Source: Bacteroidales bacterium
Lineage (GTDB): Bacteria > Bacteroidota > Bacteroidia > Bacteroidales > WCHB1-69
Assembly (NCBI GenBank): GCA_031273515.1
Contig: JAISRU010000014.1
Location: forward strand, 1-6,733
Length of the DNA: 6,733 nucleotides
Reading direction: 5' to 3'
A model generated the notes under the pieces. It was not told where the DNA came from. It made no database searches and saw only the letters and a list, made by a program, of their open reading frames with translations. Each line of letters starts with the position of its first letter. The stretch's first letter is position 1. The translations under genes and the position numbers were made by a program. Below are positions 1 through 6,382 of the stretch, in pieces.

Positions 1-527
1 CTGCTGCGTTTTATGGCGCCGCCCATCAGCAACCACAACAATTTTCTGTGTTAAGCATTCTGCCTGCTTTGCGTGACACAACAAAAAAAGATATTCGCAT
101 TAATTTTGTGATTACTCGCAAAGACATACCACGCAGTTGGTTAAAATCATTCAAAACAGAAAATGGCTTGGTTCAGGTATCTTCACCCGAACTGACTGCC
201 GCCGATTTGATAACAAATTACAAAGTAGTTGGCGGATTAAATCGAGTTGCTACGGTTTTGAATGAACTGGCTGAATCATTGGATTTTTCAAAATTGAATA
301 ATGATTTTTTTGAATATGTACCAAAGTCAAGCATTCAACGATTGGGTTATTTACTGGAACAACCTTTGGCGCAAAACAATCTGGCAGATACGCTATACGA
401 AAAAGCGCAGAAGTCTAATTGCAAATTTCAACAAATACCGCTGAAATACACTAATAAAACAGAGAATTGCGAGATTGACCCAAAATGGAAAATAATTATT
501 AACGAACAAATAGAAATAGACGAGTAA
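1..527 (+). CDS. abiEi: AbiEi-family type IV antitoxin, 3' part (5' end outside window)
   Basis: The C-terminal 174 residues of an antitoxin from the AbiE toxin-antitoxin/abortive-infection family. The frame is open from base 3 to the TAA at 525-527, so the gene starts upstream of the window. The GTG at 48 is an internal valine codon (context QQFSVLS), not a start. Family-like stretches are AAFYGAAHQQPQ at the visible start, VSSPELTAADLI in the middle, GGLNRVATVLNELAE after it, and RLGYLLE further on. AbiEi proteins usually have an N-terminal winged-helix DNA-binding domain that represses the operon; that part is not visible here. In the family the antitoxin counters the nucleotidyltransferase toxin without stable binding. 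The stop overlaps the toxin start by one base (TAATG), implying translational coupling. The family call is strong because of this toxin partner. The promoter lies outside the window. Confidence 0.85.
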   Translation, partial: AAFYGAAHQQPQQFSVLSILPALRDTTKKDIRINFVITRKDIPRSWLKSFKTENGLVQVSSPELTAADLITNYKVVGGLNRVATVLNELAESLDFSKLNNDFFEYVPKSSIQRLGYLLEQPLAQNNLADTLYEKAQKSNCKFQQIPLKYTNKTENCEIDPKWKIIINEQIEIDE

Positions 528-1315
528 TGATACAGGAATCGGCAATATTACAATGGACAGAAACAACGCCATGGAAAAGTAATGCGCATGTTGAACAGGA
601 TTTGGTCATTTGTCGCGCCTTAGTTGCCTTGTTCAATGATGAATATCTGGCTTCACACTTGGCGTTTCGTGGCGGAACGACTTTGCATAAATTATATATG
701 CAACCACAGTCTCGCTATTCGGAAGACATTGATTTAGTGCAAATAAATGCAGAACCAATTAAAGAAACCATTGACAGAATCAGAGAGGTTCTGGCATTTC
801 TCGGCAAGCCGATCGTGAAGCAAAAAGCGCAGAACAATACGCTGATTTTCCGTTTTGATTCCGAAATTCCGCCGGTAATTCCGATTCGTTTGAAAGTAGA
901 AATCAATAGTAGAGAACATTTTAATGTCTTAGGTCTGACAAAATTTGCTTTTAATGTTTCTAATCAATGGTTTTCGGGCGATTGTAACGTTACAACATAT
1001 CATTTGGACGAATTGCTGGGTACAAAATTACGCGCATTGTATCAACGACGAAAAGGTCGCGACTTGTTCGACATCTACAAAGCGTTATCAACCAAAGATA
1101 TTAATATCAACAATATAATTCGGTGCTATCGACAATATCTGGATTTTGTGGTGGACAGACCACCTACTCGAAAAGAATATTTACTGAATCTGGAACAGAA
1201 AATGACTGACGAAGAATTTTTGGGCGATACAAATATGCTCTTGCGTCCAAATGAAACATACAATCCGCATGAAGCATACGAATTGGTAAAAAGTCAACTG
1301 ATAGAGAAATTGTAA
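527..1315 (+). CDS. abiEii: AbiEii/AbiGii-family nucleotidyltransferase toxin
   Basis: A complete 262-residue toxin of the type IV AbiE system, a DNA polymerase beta-like nucleotidyltransferase in the cytoplasm. Relatives in this fold are thought to inactivate tRNA or other targets by nucleotide addition; the substrate here is unknown. Visible motifs in order: FRGGTTLHKLY at residues 47-57 (Gly-Gly-Thr 49-51), YSEDIDL at 64-70 (metal-binding Asp67 and Asp69), RLKVEIN at 121-127 with Lys123 and Glu125, and the C-terminal block LLGTKLRALYQRRKGRDLFD at 163-182 with Lys167, Arg178-Asp179 and Asp182. All expected signature blocks are present, so it looks intact. ATG 527-529 overlaps the abiEi stop (TAATG), which fixes the start. 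A role in phage defence or element maintenance is inferred from the family, not from this sequence. Confidence 0.92.
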   Translation: MIQESAILQWTETTPWKSNAHVEQDLVICRALVALFNDEYLASHLAFRGGTTLHKLYMQPQSRYSEDIDLVQINAEPIKETIDRIREVLAFLGKPIVKQKAQNNTLIFRFDSEIPPVIPIRLKVEINSREHFNVLGLTKFAFNVSNQWFSGDCNVTTYHLDELLGTKLRALYQRRKGRDLFDIYKALSTKDININNIIRCYRQYLDFVVDRPPTRKEYLLNLEQKMTDEEFLGDTNMLLRPNETYNPHEAYELVKSQLIEKL

Positions 1316-1329
1316 TAGACACTTGATCT

Positions 1330-1346
1330 AATTGAAAATTGAAAAT
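1330..1346. repeat. TTGAAAA heptad array, left boundary of R1
   Basis: About two heptads (ATTGAAAATTGAAAAT), the reverse complement of the array at 1560-1591. It starts 14 bases after the abiEii stop codon. Confidence 0.75.
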
Positions 1347-1387
1347 GGCGCAAGCGACGATTATTCTTTCCCGCAGAAAAGCGTATT

Positions 1388-1458
1388 CCGTAGGAATGCA
1401 TCGCTCGGTAGAAACAAACGATAAAAAACCAATCCTGCATGCCGTCAGGTATGCATCC
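1388..1458 (+). repeat. Dispersed repeat module b, copy 1
   Basis: A 71-base module whose reverse complement is at 6271-6340 with about four differences: one missing base and three substitutions. Inside it the start (CCGTAGGAATGCATC) and the end (CCGTCAGGTATGCATC) resemble each other as direct repeats, each centred on the palindrome ATGCAT. No transposase or open frame belongs to it. Confidence 0.85.
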
Positions 1459-1462
1459 CTCT

Positions 1463-1500
1463 CTACTCGTTCACTCGTCTACTCGTCCACTTGTCTACCA
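1463..1500 (+). repeat. Degenerate octamer tandem repeat
   Basis: Four and a half octamers: CTACTCGT, TCACTCGT, CTACTCGT, CCACTTGT, then CTACCA. A related fragment (GTCTACTGGTTCACTAAT) occurs in R2 at 5395-5412, and a shorter CTCTACTC stretch occurs just after the PIN toxin gene near 6100. Confidence 0.65.
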
Positions 1501-1512
1501 ATAATCATGTTC

Positions 1513-1554
1513 ATCAGTAAATCAGATAAATCAGAGTTCAGACAAAAGCGTCCG
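1513..1554 (+). repeat. Repeat module d, copy 1 (short form)
   Basis: Bases 1513-1532 equal 6383-6402 exactly, and 1533-1554 match 6475-6496 with one mismatch. In R3 the two halves are separated by 72 extra bases. The module ends in GCGTCCG, which leads through GCAGGC into the heptad array. Confidence 0.85.
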
Positions 1555-1559
1555 CAGGC

Positions 1560-1591
1560 AATTTTCAATTTTCAATTTTCAATTTTCAATT
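1560..1591 (+). repeat. AATTTTC heptad tandem array, right boundary of R1
   Basis: Four exact heptads AATTTTC plus AATT. The array overlaps the 3' end of the minus-strand GH3 gene: its TGA stop (TCA on the plus strand, 1586-1588) lies inside the last heptad. Confidence 0.95.
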
Positions 1592-4507
1592 AATGTCGTG
1601 GTAGATTATGTTTTGGATTTCTGTTCGGATATTCATTTGTGTAATTTTTTTATTTTCGGCGTCAGGATGGATGCGGTTCGACAAAAAGATATAAATCAGA
1701 TCATAATGAGGATCTATCCAGATAAAAGTACCTGTAAATCCGCTGTGTCCGTAGCTGGACGATGACGCCATTTTACTGCATGGACTTTTTTCATCTTTGC
1801 GTGCAGGCTTGTCGAAACCCAATCCGCGCCGACAGTCGCCCTGACTGAAATAATAAGACGTAAAGAAATCAATGGTTTTCTCCGATAAATAACGACTGTT
1901 TTTGTAACTTCCTTTGTCGAGCAGCATTTGGGCGATAGCCAACAAATCGTCTGCGGTGGAAAACAGTCCTGCATGTCCGGATACGCCGCCCAGCATGGCT
2001 GCCCCCTGATCGTGAACATAGCCATGAATTAAGGTCTTGCGGAAAAGCGTGTCCTGTTCGGTGGGAGCGATGTCTTTTGGTTCAAAACGATCCAAAGGAT
2101 TGAATAAAATGTGTGTCAAACCCATCGGACGATAAAAATTATCATCCACATACCGGTCGAGCGACTTCCCACTGACCCTCTCTATCAGATCGGCTAAAAG
2201 ATAAAACCCCAAATCGCTATAGAGATAAGTTTGTGTTGTTCTGCATTTACTGGCTGCAATCCGTGCGAGTATGCTGTCTTTATAACTGTCTTTGATGTAT
2301 AAATTTTCACAGACCTGCATCCGAAAACCGACGGTATCAATGTTGCTGTAAATGGTCGGATTGAGCGTCTTGTCCCTGTTGAGCGTTGCTTGATGAAAAG
2401 GCAACCAAGCCTGCAGTCCGGCGGTGTGGGTCATGACTTGGGCAATGGTCATATCTTCTTTGTCGGTATTTTTCAGATAGGGAAGATAATGAGAGAGTTT
2501 CATTTTGACGTCCACCTTTTTTTCGTCGCAGAGTTTCATCATGGCGAGTGTTGTTGCCATAATCTTGGTGAGGGACGCAAGGTCGTAAAGGGTATTGTCG
2601 GTAATGAGGCGATGGTCGGAATAGCCAAAAGTCCCGAAAGATTTGTTGTAGATGATTTTATCTTTTCGACACACAAGAACCCTGCATCCGGGAAACGCCT
2701 GCTGACTGATTCCGTTTTGAACAACCGCATCAATCTTTGCCTCCAAAGCAGGATGAACATGATGTTCGACATTGTCTTTTGTTGTCAGACAAACGCCTGT
2801 TCCTTCGGGATAACGATCCAAATCGATCGGGAGTTTTCCTGTGGCGGACATCTCTCCGCAGATCACTTTGGCGACGGTCTCTTCTGCCTCCTCTGTGGGA
2901 TGATATGCCAGCACAATGGCAGCAAATCGGTCGGTAAAGGGAATGTAATTCAAGCAATACGGATTACTCATCACCACCAAGACCGTGTTGGACGCTATTG
3001 TTGTCAGACTGTCCAGAAAGTCGATTGTCTTTTTCGACAATCCATACTGATTGGGCGCATATTGAGAGGTATTATGCAGACTGACAATCAAACAATCAGC
3101 ATTCTTTGCCGCAGCAAACAGGACGTCCGTCTGCGAACGAACAAAATCATTGCCTGTCCTGTGCGACTGACTGTTCAGACAGTGTTTCAACCTTGTCTGC
3201 AAGACGGACGTTTCCGATTTATCCACGCGAATAAGGACTGTTTTTCGATTGATTTTATCCGACAAAGGCAACGTGTTTGCTTTGTTTTGCAATACTGTTA
3301 TTGATTTTCGGGTTAGATCGGCACGGAGTTTCTTTGTTTGGGCAGAATTAAGGTCGTTGATGAGGTTATCCAAAGCAATGGGTTCGGCATTGGGAAGGAC
3401 ATATTTTTCTTTCATTTTCAAGACCTTCAAACATTTTCTGTCGATGTCGCTTTGGGACAAACGACCCTCTTTTACCGCATCGACAATAGCAGGAATAACA
3501 ATGTTTAAGGCTCCGGGCAGCAACAAGACATCACAACCGGCAATCAGTGTCTGGACTTCCAATTCGCCTGTTGGTACGAAATCGGCAATCCCTTTCATTT
3601 CTAATCCGTCGGTGATTATCAATCCCTGAAAGTTCATTTGTTTTTGCAGGAGGTCGGTCGTTATCGGGGGGGAAAGCGTGGCAATGGAATTGGTGGCGCT
3701 GTCCAAAACAGGAACATGAAGGTGTCCGATCATGACGGCGTCCACTCCCTGCCTGAATAATTGTCGGAAAGGATACAAATCCGTTTGACGCAATTGCTGT
3801 AAGTCGTGATTGATAACAGGGAGATTATCATGAGAATCGGTATCGGTATCGCCGTGTCCGGGAAAGTGTTTTGCACAAGCCATCACTCCGTTGAGCTGCA
3901 TCCCTTTTGCGTAAGCGATCCCGCACTGAGCCACCCATTTGGGATTGGATCCAAAAGACCTGCTCCCGATAACCGGATTTTTTGAATTATTGTTCACGTC
4001 CACGCAGGGAGCAAAATTGAGATGTATTCCCATGCGTCTGCACTGACGCGCGACTTCTTCGCCCATGCTGTAGATAGCTGCAAGATCGTACGTTGCGCCC
4101 AATGCCATCTGACGAGGAAAAATCAAGACACTGTCCAAACGCATGGCGAGTCCCCATTCGGCGTCGATGGATATCATCAGAGGGATTTTGCTCGCTTTTT
4201 GCAGACTGTTCGTGAGCGACGCCTGACGCAAAGGTCCGCCTTGAAAAAAACAGACTCCTCCCACCTTGTAATCTTCGACCTGTTTGATCAGTGTCTTGTT
4301 GTAGACTTCATTTTTATCGGAATGAGCGCGGATCATAATCAATTGAGCAATTTTCTCTTCCAACGAGAGTGTTTGCAATACGGAATCCGCCCATGAAACT
4401 CCTGCGGAAACAGTCTGATCCTGATCTGTTCGAGGAGATATTGTTCCTCCCAGAAAAGAAAATGCGAAACAAAAAAGTACGATTATTCTCAAAAAACGTT
4501 TTACCAT
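1586..4507 (-). CDS. Exported GH3 (NagZ-like) beta-N-acetylhexosaminidase fused to a beta-lactamase-like serine hydrolase
   Basis: A 973-residue two-enzyme fusion. Residues 1-22 look like an export signal (MVKR then a hydrophobic FLRIIVLFCFAFSFLGG) without a lipobox, so a periplasmic location is likely. Residues about 38-370 are a GH3 N-terminal barrel: RSFG at 183-186, the NagZ signature KHFPGHGDTDTDSH at 213-226 with the Asp224/His226 acid-base dyad, and TDG at 299-301 with probable nucleophile Asp300. Residues about 390-575 match a GH3 C-terminal domain. Residues about 585-970 are a class C beta-lactamase/penicillin-binding-like hydrolase with SLTK (Ser645, Lys648), YSD (Tyr763-Asp765) and HSG (921-923) as the KTG equivalent. 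All catalytic residues are present. NagZ-type enzymes cleave GlcNAc from muropeptides, so peptidoglycan turnover is a reasonable inference; the substrate of the serine hydrolase half is unknown (peptide or ester). Transcription may start in the 135-base gap upstream, where I found no clear TAnnTTTG box, or at the lipoprotein gene. Confidence 0.93.
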   Translation of the reverse strand: MVKRFLRIIVLFCFAFSFLGGTISPRTDQDQTVSAGVSWADSVLQTLSLEEKIAQLIMIRAHSDKNEVYNKTLIKQVEDYKVGGVCFFQGGPLRQASLTNSLQKASKIPLMISIDAEWGLAMRLDSVLIFPRQMALGATYDLAAIYSMGEEVARQCRRMGIHLNFAPCVDVNNNSKNPVIGSRSFGSNPKWVAQCGIAYAKGMQLNGVMACAKHFPGHGDTDTDSHDNLPVINHDLQQLRQTDLYPFRQLFRQGVDAVMIGHLHVPVLDSATNSIATLSPPITTDLLQKQMNFQGLIITDGLEMKGIADFVPTGELEVQTLIAGCDVLLLPGALNIVIPAIVDAVKEGRLSQSDIDRKCLKVLKMKEKYVLPNAEPIALDNLINDLNSAQTKKLRADLTRKSITVLQNKANTLPLSDKINRKTVLIRVDKSETSVLQTRLKHCLNSQSHRTGNDFVRSQTDVLFAAAKNADCLIVSLHNTSQYAPNQYGLSKKTIDFLDSLTTIASNTVLVVMSNPYCLNYIPFTDRFAAIVLAYHPTEEAEETVAKVICGEMSATGKLPIDLDRYPEGTGVCLTTKDNVEHHVHPALEAKIDAVVQNGISQQAFPGCRVLVCRKDKIIYNKSFGTFGYSDHRLITDNTLYDLASLTKIMATTLAMMKLCDEKKVDVKMKLSHYLPYLKNTDKEDMTIAQVMTHTAGLQAWLPFHQATLNRDKTLNPTIYSNIDTVGFRMQVCENLYIKDSYKDSILARIAASKCRTTQTYLYSDLGFYLLADLIERVSGKSLDRYVDDNFYRPMGLTHILFNPLDRFEPKDIAPTEQDTLFRKTLIHGYVHDQGAAMLGGVSGHAGLFSTADDLLAIAQMLLDKGSYKNSRYLSEKTIDFFTSYYFSQGDCRRGLGFDKPARKDEKSPCSKMASSSSYGHSGFTGTFIWIDPHYDLIYIFLSNRIHPDAENKKITQMNIRTEIQNIIYHDIN

Positions 4508-4642
4508 AAATCCCCGTATAATTTTAACGATTGATATTCTTCACAAAAGAGAACACAATACAAGCGTCATTATTGCCAAACGATGCATCAACGTTCCGAA
4601 TCGGTTACAGCGAAACTGTCCCGACAAACTGAACAAAGCCCT

Positions 4643-5287
4643 CTATTTCTTTATCCAGACATTCACAATTTCGCCGACATACAGCGTATGAATGGATTTG
4701 TCTGTTTGATTATAAATATTGTCAAACAGTTGCGGATCGGTAAAACATTCTTTTTTAAACGGGTCTGCGTATAGTTTTCTACATTCGACAATCATACGGG
4801 CTTCGGCAAAACTCATCAACCCCGAAGCGAGGGACAGTGGGGTTAGTCCTGCTTCTTTTACTTTGTCGGAATCTCTTCCCGATTTTGTTCCCATAATTGT
4901 CAGGGCGTCGCGATACTTTTCGTCGAAGAAGCTCAGGGTATAGTAATCATTTTTCTGCAGAAATTCATACGTATAGCGAGTATCCCGAACCATGATGAAT
5001 GCAACGGGTCTGTTCCAAAGATGACCAAAAGCTCCCCAACTTGCCGTCATTCCGTTGAAAGCGGTATCATTTCCTGCCGTGATAAGCATCCACTCTTTGC
5101 TGAGCAATTTAATGACATTATCGGGAATTTCCCCAGGTTCGACTTTCCGATACCCTTGTTCTCCTGTATTATTTTCTGACATTTCCATTTCTTTTTGATT
5201 GCTATTTGTTGTCTTTTCCTGATTTGCATTTCCGCAAGACGTCAGCGCTACAACCGCAACGGTACATAAAAAAATTAATCTATTCAT
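4643..5287 (-). CDS. Flavin reductase-like (FMN-binding split barrel) lipoprotein
   Basis: 214 residues. Residues 1-18 form an SPII signal (hydrophobic stretch IFLCTVAVVA, lipobox LTSC with Cys18), so the mature protein is predicted to be lipid-anchored outside the cytoplasm. Residues 19-45 are a polar Asn/Glu/Lys-rich linker. Residues about 48-213 match the flavin reductase-like split-barrel family: WMLITAGND at 66-74, MTASWGAFGHLWNRPVAF at 80-97, RYTYEFLQKNDYYTLSFFD at 104-122, GTKSGRDSDKV at 133-143, and YVGEIV at 203-208. Family members bind FMN and reduce or transfer it, usually in the cytoplasm. A start at internal Met33 or Met35 would give a cytoplasmic form, but the clear signal peptide and the promoter 45 bases upstream favour the full frame. 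It lies 135 bases upstream of the GH3 fusion gene on the same strand, so co-transcription is possible. The exact reaction and electron donor are unknown. Confidence 0.85.
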   Translation of the reverse strand: MNRLIFLCTVAVVALTSCGNANQEKTTNSNQKEMEMSENNTGEQGYRKVEPGEIPDNVIKLLSKEWMLITAGNDTAFNGMTASWGAFGHLWNRPVAFIMVRDTRYTYEFLQKNDYYTLSFFDEKYRDALTIMGTKSGRDSDKVKEAGLTPLSLASGLMSFAEARMIVECRKLYADPFKKECFTDPQLFDNIYNQTDKSIHTLYVGEIVNVWIKK

Positions 5288-5331
5288 TCCTGATACTTTA
5301 ACTGATAAATAATCGTGTTTCTAAACCGTTG

Positions 5332-5339
5332 CAAAGATA
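5332..5339 (-). promoter_or_regulatory. Bacteroidota -7 promoter box for the lipoprotein gene
   Basis: Read on the minus strand this is TATCTTTG, an exact match to the TAnnTTTG consensus, 44 bases upstream of the ATG. A TTTC 18 bases upstream, inside the heptad array, sits near where the -33 TTTG element is expected. Confidence 0.7.
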
Positions 5340-5342
5340 GTC

Positions 5343-5438
5343 AAAAAATTGAAAATTGAAACTTGAGAATTGAGAATTGCCTGCGGACACTTTTGTCTAC
5401 TGGTTCACTAATAATGGCATGACTAAAAATTCTCAATT
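5343..5438. repeat. Repeat region R2 between divergent promoters
   Basis: Contains a 4.4-unit array of TTGARAA heptads (5349-5379), then a 21-base segment (5378-5398) that is the reverse complement of 1540-1560 with one mismatch, an octamer-like stretch (5395-5412), and an inverted heptad fragment AATTCTCAATT (5428-5438). Like R1 it has heptads facing each other at its two ends. It fills most of the space between the two outward promoters. Confidence 0.8.
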
Positions 5439-5446
5439 AAATGTTG

Positions 5447-5454
5447 TATCTTTG
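5447..5454 (+). promoter_or_regulatory. Bacteroidota -7 promoter box for the PIN toxin-antitoxin operon
   Basis: TATCTTTG matches TAnnTTTG exactly and lies 21 bases upstream of the ATG at 5476. I see no good -33 TTTG at the usual distance. Its position rules out the upstream in-frame ATG in the repeat as the real start of the antitoxin. Confidence 0.65.
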
Positions 5455-5475
5455 CAGCAAATAATCTTCAAAGAG

Positions 5476-5703
5476 ATGAATATGGATACATCGGAAAAGC
5501 AAACAATAGGTAGAATATACGGGAAAATACACCGACTTCCACCAAAGATACAGCAAGAACTATCGGATTATATCGAATTTTTGTTGCGGAAATATCAGAC
5601 GGATAATCAAGAAAAACCTTTTTTTGGTTGTATGCAAGGAACAGTTACGTGGATGAGCGACGATTTCAACGCTCCTTTAGATGACTTCAAAGAATACATG
5701 TAA
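5476..5703 (+). CDS. DUF2281-type antitoxin of a VapBC-like pair
   Basis: A 75-residue small protein. The helix around residues 20-40 (RLPPKIQQELSDYIEFLLRK) and the tail at 50-75 (FGCMQGTVTWMSDDFNAPL, then DDFKEYM) are typical of DUF2281 proteins encoded before PIN toxins. Such antitoxins bind and neutralise the nuclease, often through the acidic C-terminal segment, and usually regulate their own operon. The frame is open further upstream to an ATG at 5419 and beyond, but those lie in repeat R2 and upstream of the TATCTTTG box at 5447-5454. I therefore start at 5476; Met at 5482 is an alternative. The stop overlaps the toxin start (TAATG). No classical DNA-binding motif is obvious in the short N-terminus. 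Confidence 0.85.
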   Translation: MNMDTSEKQTIGRIYGKIHRLPPKIQQELSDYIEFLLRKYQTDNQEKPFFGCMQGTVTWMSDDFNAPLDDFKEYM

Positions 5704-6092
5704 TGAAACTGTTGATAGATACACAATCTTTTATCTGGTTTTTTGAAGCCGACAACAAACTACCTCTTTCCGTGCGGACAGTGATGGAAGATATTGATAA
5801 CAGTCTTGTGGTTAGTATCGTGAGTTTTTGGGAAATCACTATTAAAGTGAGTTTGCAAAAACTTACTTTGTCGGGAAATATCGAAACATTAATCAATAAC
5901 TCCATATCAAGTGGATTTGAAATTCTCCCTGTGAATCCGGCTCATTTAATTACCCTGTCAGGTTTGGATTTTTTTCATAAAGACCCTTTTGATCGTATGA
6001 TTATCGCTCAGGCAATAAGCGAAAACATAAGCGTGATTAGTTCGGACAGCGTATTCAAATCGTATCCGGTTCAGTGGATTTGGCGGAGTTAA
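5703..6092 (+). CDS. VapC-like PIN-domain ribonuclease toxin
   Basis: A 129-residue single PIN domain, the usual VapC length. Visible hallmarks are LLIDTQSFIWF at 3-13 with Asp6, SFWEITIKVSLQKL at 41-54 with Glu44, HKDPFDRMIIAQA at 92-104 with Asp94 and Asp97, and SVISSDSVF at 110-118 with Asp115. These acidic residues would bind Mg2+ or Mn2+ in the nuclease centre. Family members cut RNA, commonly tRNA or rRNA, when freed from antitoxin; the target here is unknown. The start codon overlaps the antitoxin stop by one base, indicating a translationally coupled two-gene operon. The pair is enclosed by repeat regions R2 and R3, fitting an accessory cassette. All expected acidic residues are present, so it looks functional. 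Confidence 0.92.
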   Translation: MKLLIDTQSFIWFFEADNKLPLSVRTVMEDIDNSLVVSIVSFWEITIKVSLQKLTLSGNIETLINNSISSGFEILPVNPAHLITLSGLDFFHKDPFDRMIIAQAISENISVISSDSVFKSYPVQWIWRS

Positions 6093-6118
6093 TTCTCCTC
6101 TCTACTCTTTTTCAGGGA

Positions 6119-6234
6119 AACACCTACGGCGTTTTGGGTGTTGTTTGCCGTCTTCACCCCGCGCTGCGCTTGTACAGGGTTATCAAAAGAAAACATCGTA
6201 GGTGTTAGTCTTGCGCAATGACGGCGTAGGTGTT
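6119..6234. repeat. Inverted-repeat module with two alternative right arms
   Basis: AACACCTACG at 6119-6128 is perfectly complementary to CGTAGGTGTT at both 6197-6206 and 6225-6234. Between the left arm and the first right arm is a GC-rich core (CACCCCGCGCTGCGCTTG, starting near 6155). It could fold as RNA or as a cruciform. It lies 27 bases after the PIN toxin stop, so it may act as a 3' structure for that transcript, but there is no U-tract as in an intrinsic terminator. Confidence 0.6.
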
Positions 6235-6270
6235 TGCGTCCGCAGGCTCATTTTCAATTTTCAATTATTT

Positions 6271-6340
6271 GGATGCATACCTGACGGCATGCAGATTGGT
6301 TCTTTATCGTTTGTTTCTGCCGAGCGATGCTTTCCTACGG
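6271..6340 (-). repeat. Dispersed repeat module b, copy 2 (inverted)
   Basis: The reverse complement of 1388-1458 with one base missing and three substitutions over 70 bases. It is flanked on both sides by AATTTTC heptads in the same orientation, unlike copy 1. Confidence 0.85.
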
Positions 6341-6382
6341 GATGCGCTCCAATTTTCAATTCAATAATCATGAATCATTTCA

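Larger units (their letters stand above)
1316..1592. repeat. Repeat region R1 between convergent abiEii and GH3 genes
   Basis: This 277-base gap between two convergent genes is almost entirely built of repeats. In order it holds a short GAAAATT array (1330-1346), a unique-looking stretch, a module with an inverted copy in R3 (1388-1458), degenerate octamers (1463-1500), a module shared directly with R3 (1513-1554), and an AATTTTC array (1560-1591). The two arrays are in opposite orientation, so the region is bounded by inverted repeats. An 84-codon open frame runs through it, but its product is made of repeat translation and overlaps the heptads, so I do not call a gene. Inference: a dispersed non-coding element or several nested ones. 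Confidence 0.8.

Noticed and set aside
48..527. GTG at 48 as the start of the first gene
   Set aside because: The frame continues to the window edge with family-like residues (AAFYGAAHQQPQ) before it, so the gene is cut by the window edge and does not start here.
1330..1591. A CRISPR array in the repeat regions
   Set aside because: The repeats are tandem heptads and octamers without spacers of regular length, and no cas gene is present.
1339..1593. An 84-codon plus-strand open frame in R1
   Set aside because: It consists of repeat modules translated through the heptad array, and it lacks a promoter of its own.
2390..3304. A 304-codon open frame on the plus strand inside the GH3 fusion gene
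   Set aside because: It is antisense to a full-length protein with intact catalytic motifs in both domains. Its translation is rich in Cys and His without recognisable domains, so it is a coding shadow.
4508..4642. A separate promoter or terminator between the lipoprotein gene and the GH3 fusion gene
   Set aside because: I found no TAnnTTTG box with good spacing and no stable hairpin with a T-tract; only a short CCGAATCGG palindrome is visible.
5377..5475. A longer antitoxin reading frame starting near 5377 or at the ATG at 5419
   Set aside because: The extra codons lie in repeat R2 and upstream of the TATCTTTG promoter, and the DUF2281-like sequence begins only after 5476.
6119..6206. An intrinsic terminator for the toxin-antitoxin operon
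   Set aside because: The stem has a very long loop of 68 bases and no T-tract follows it, so I list it only as an inverted repeat.
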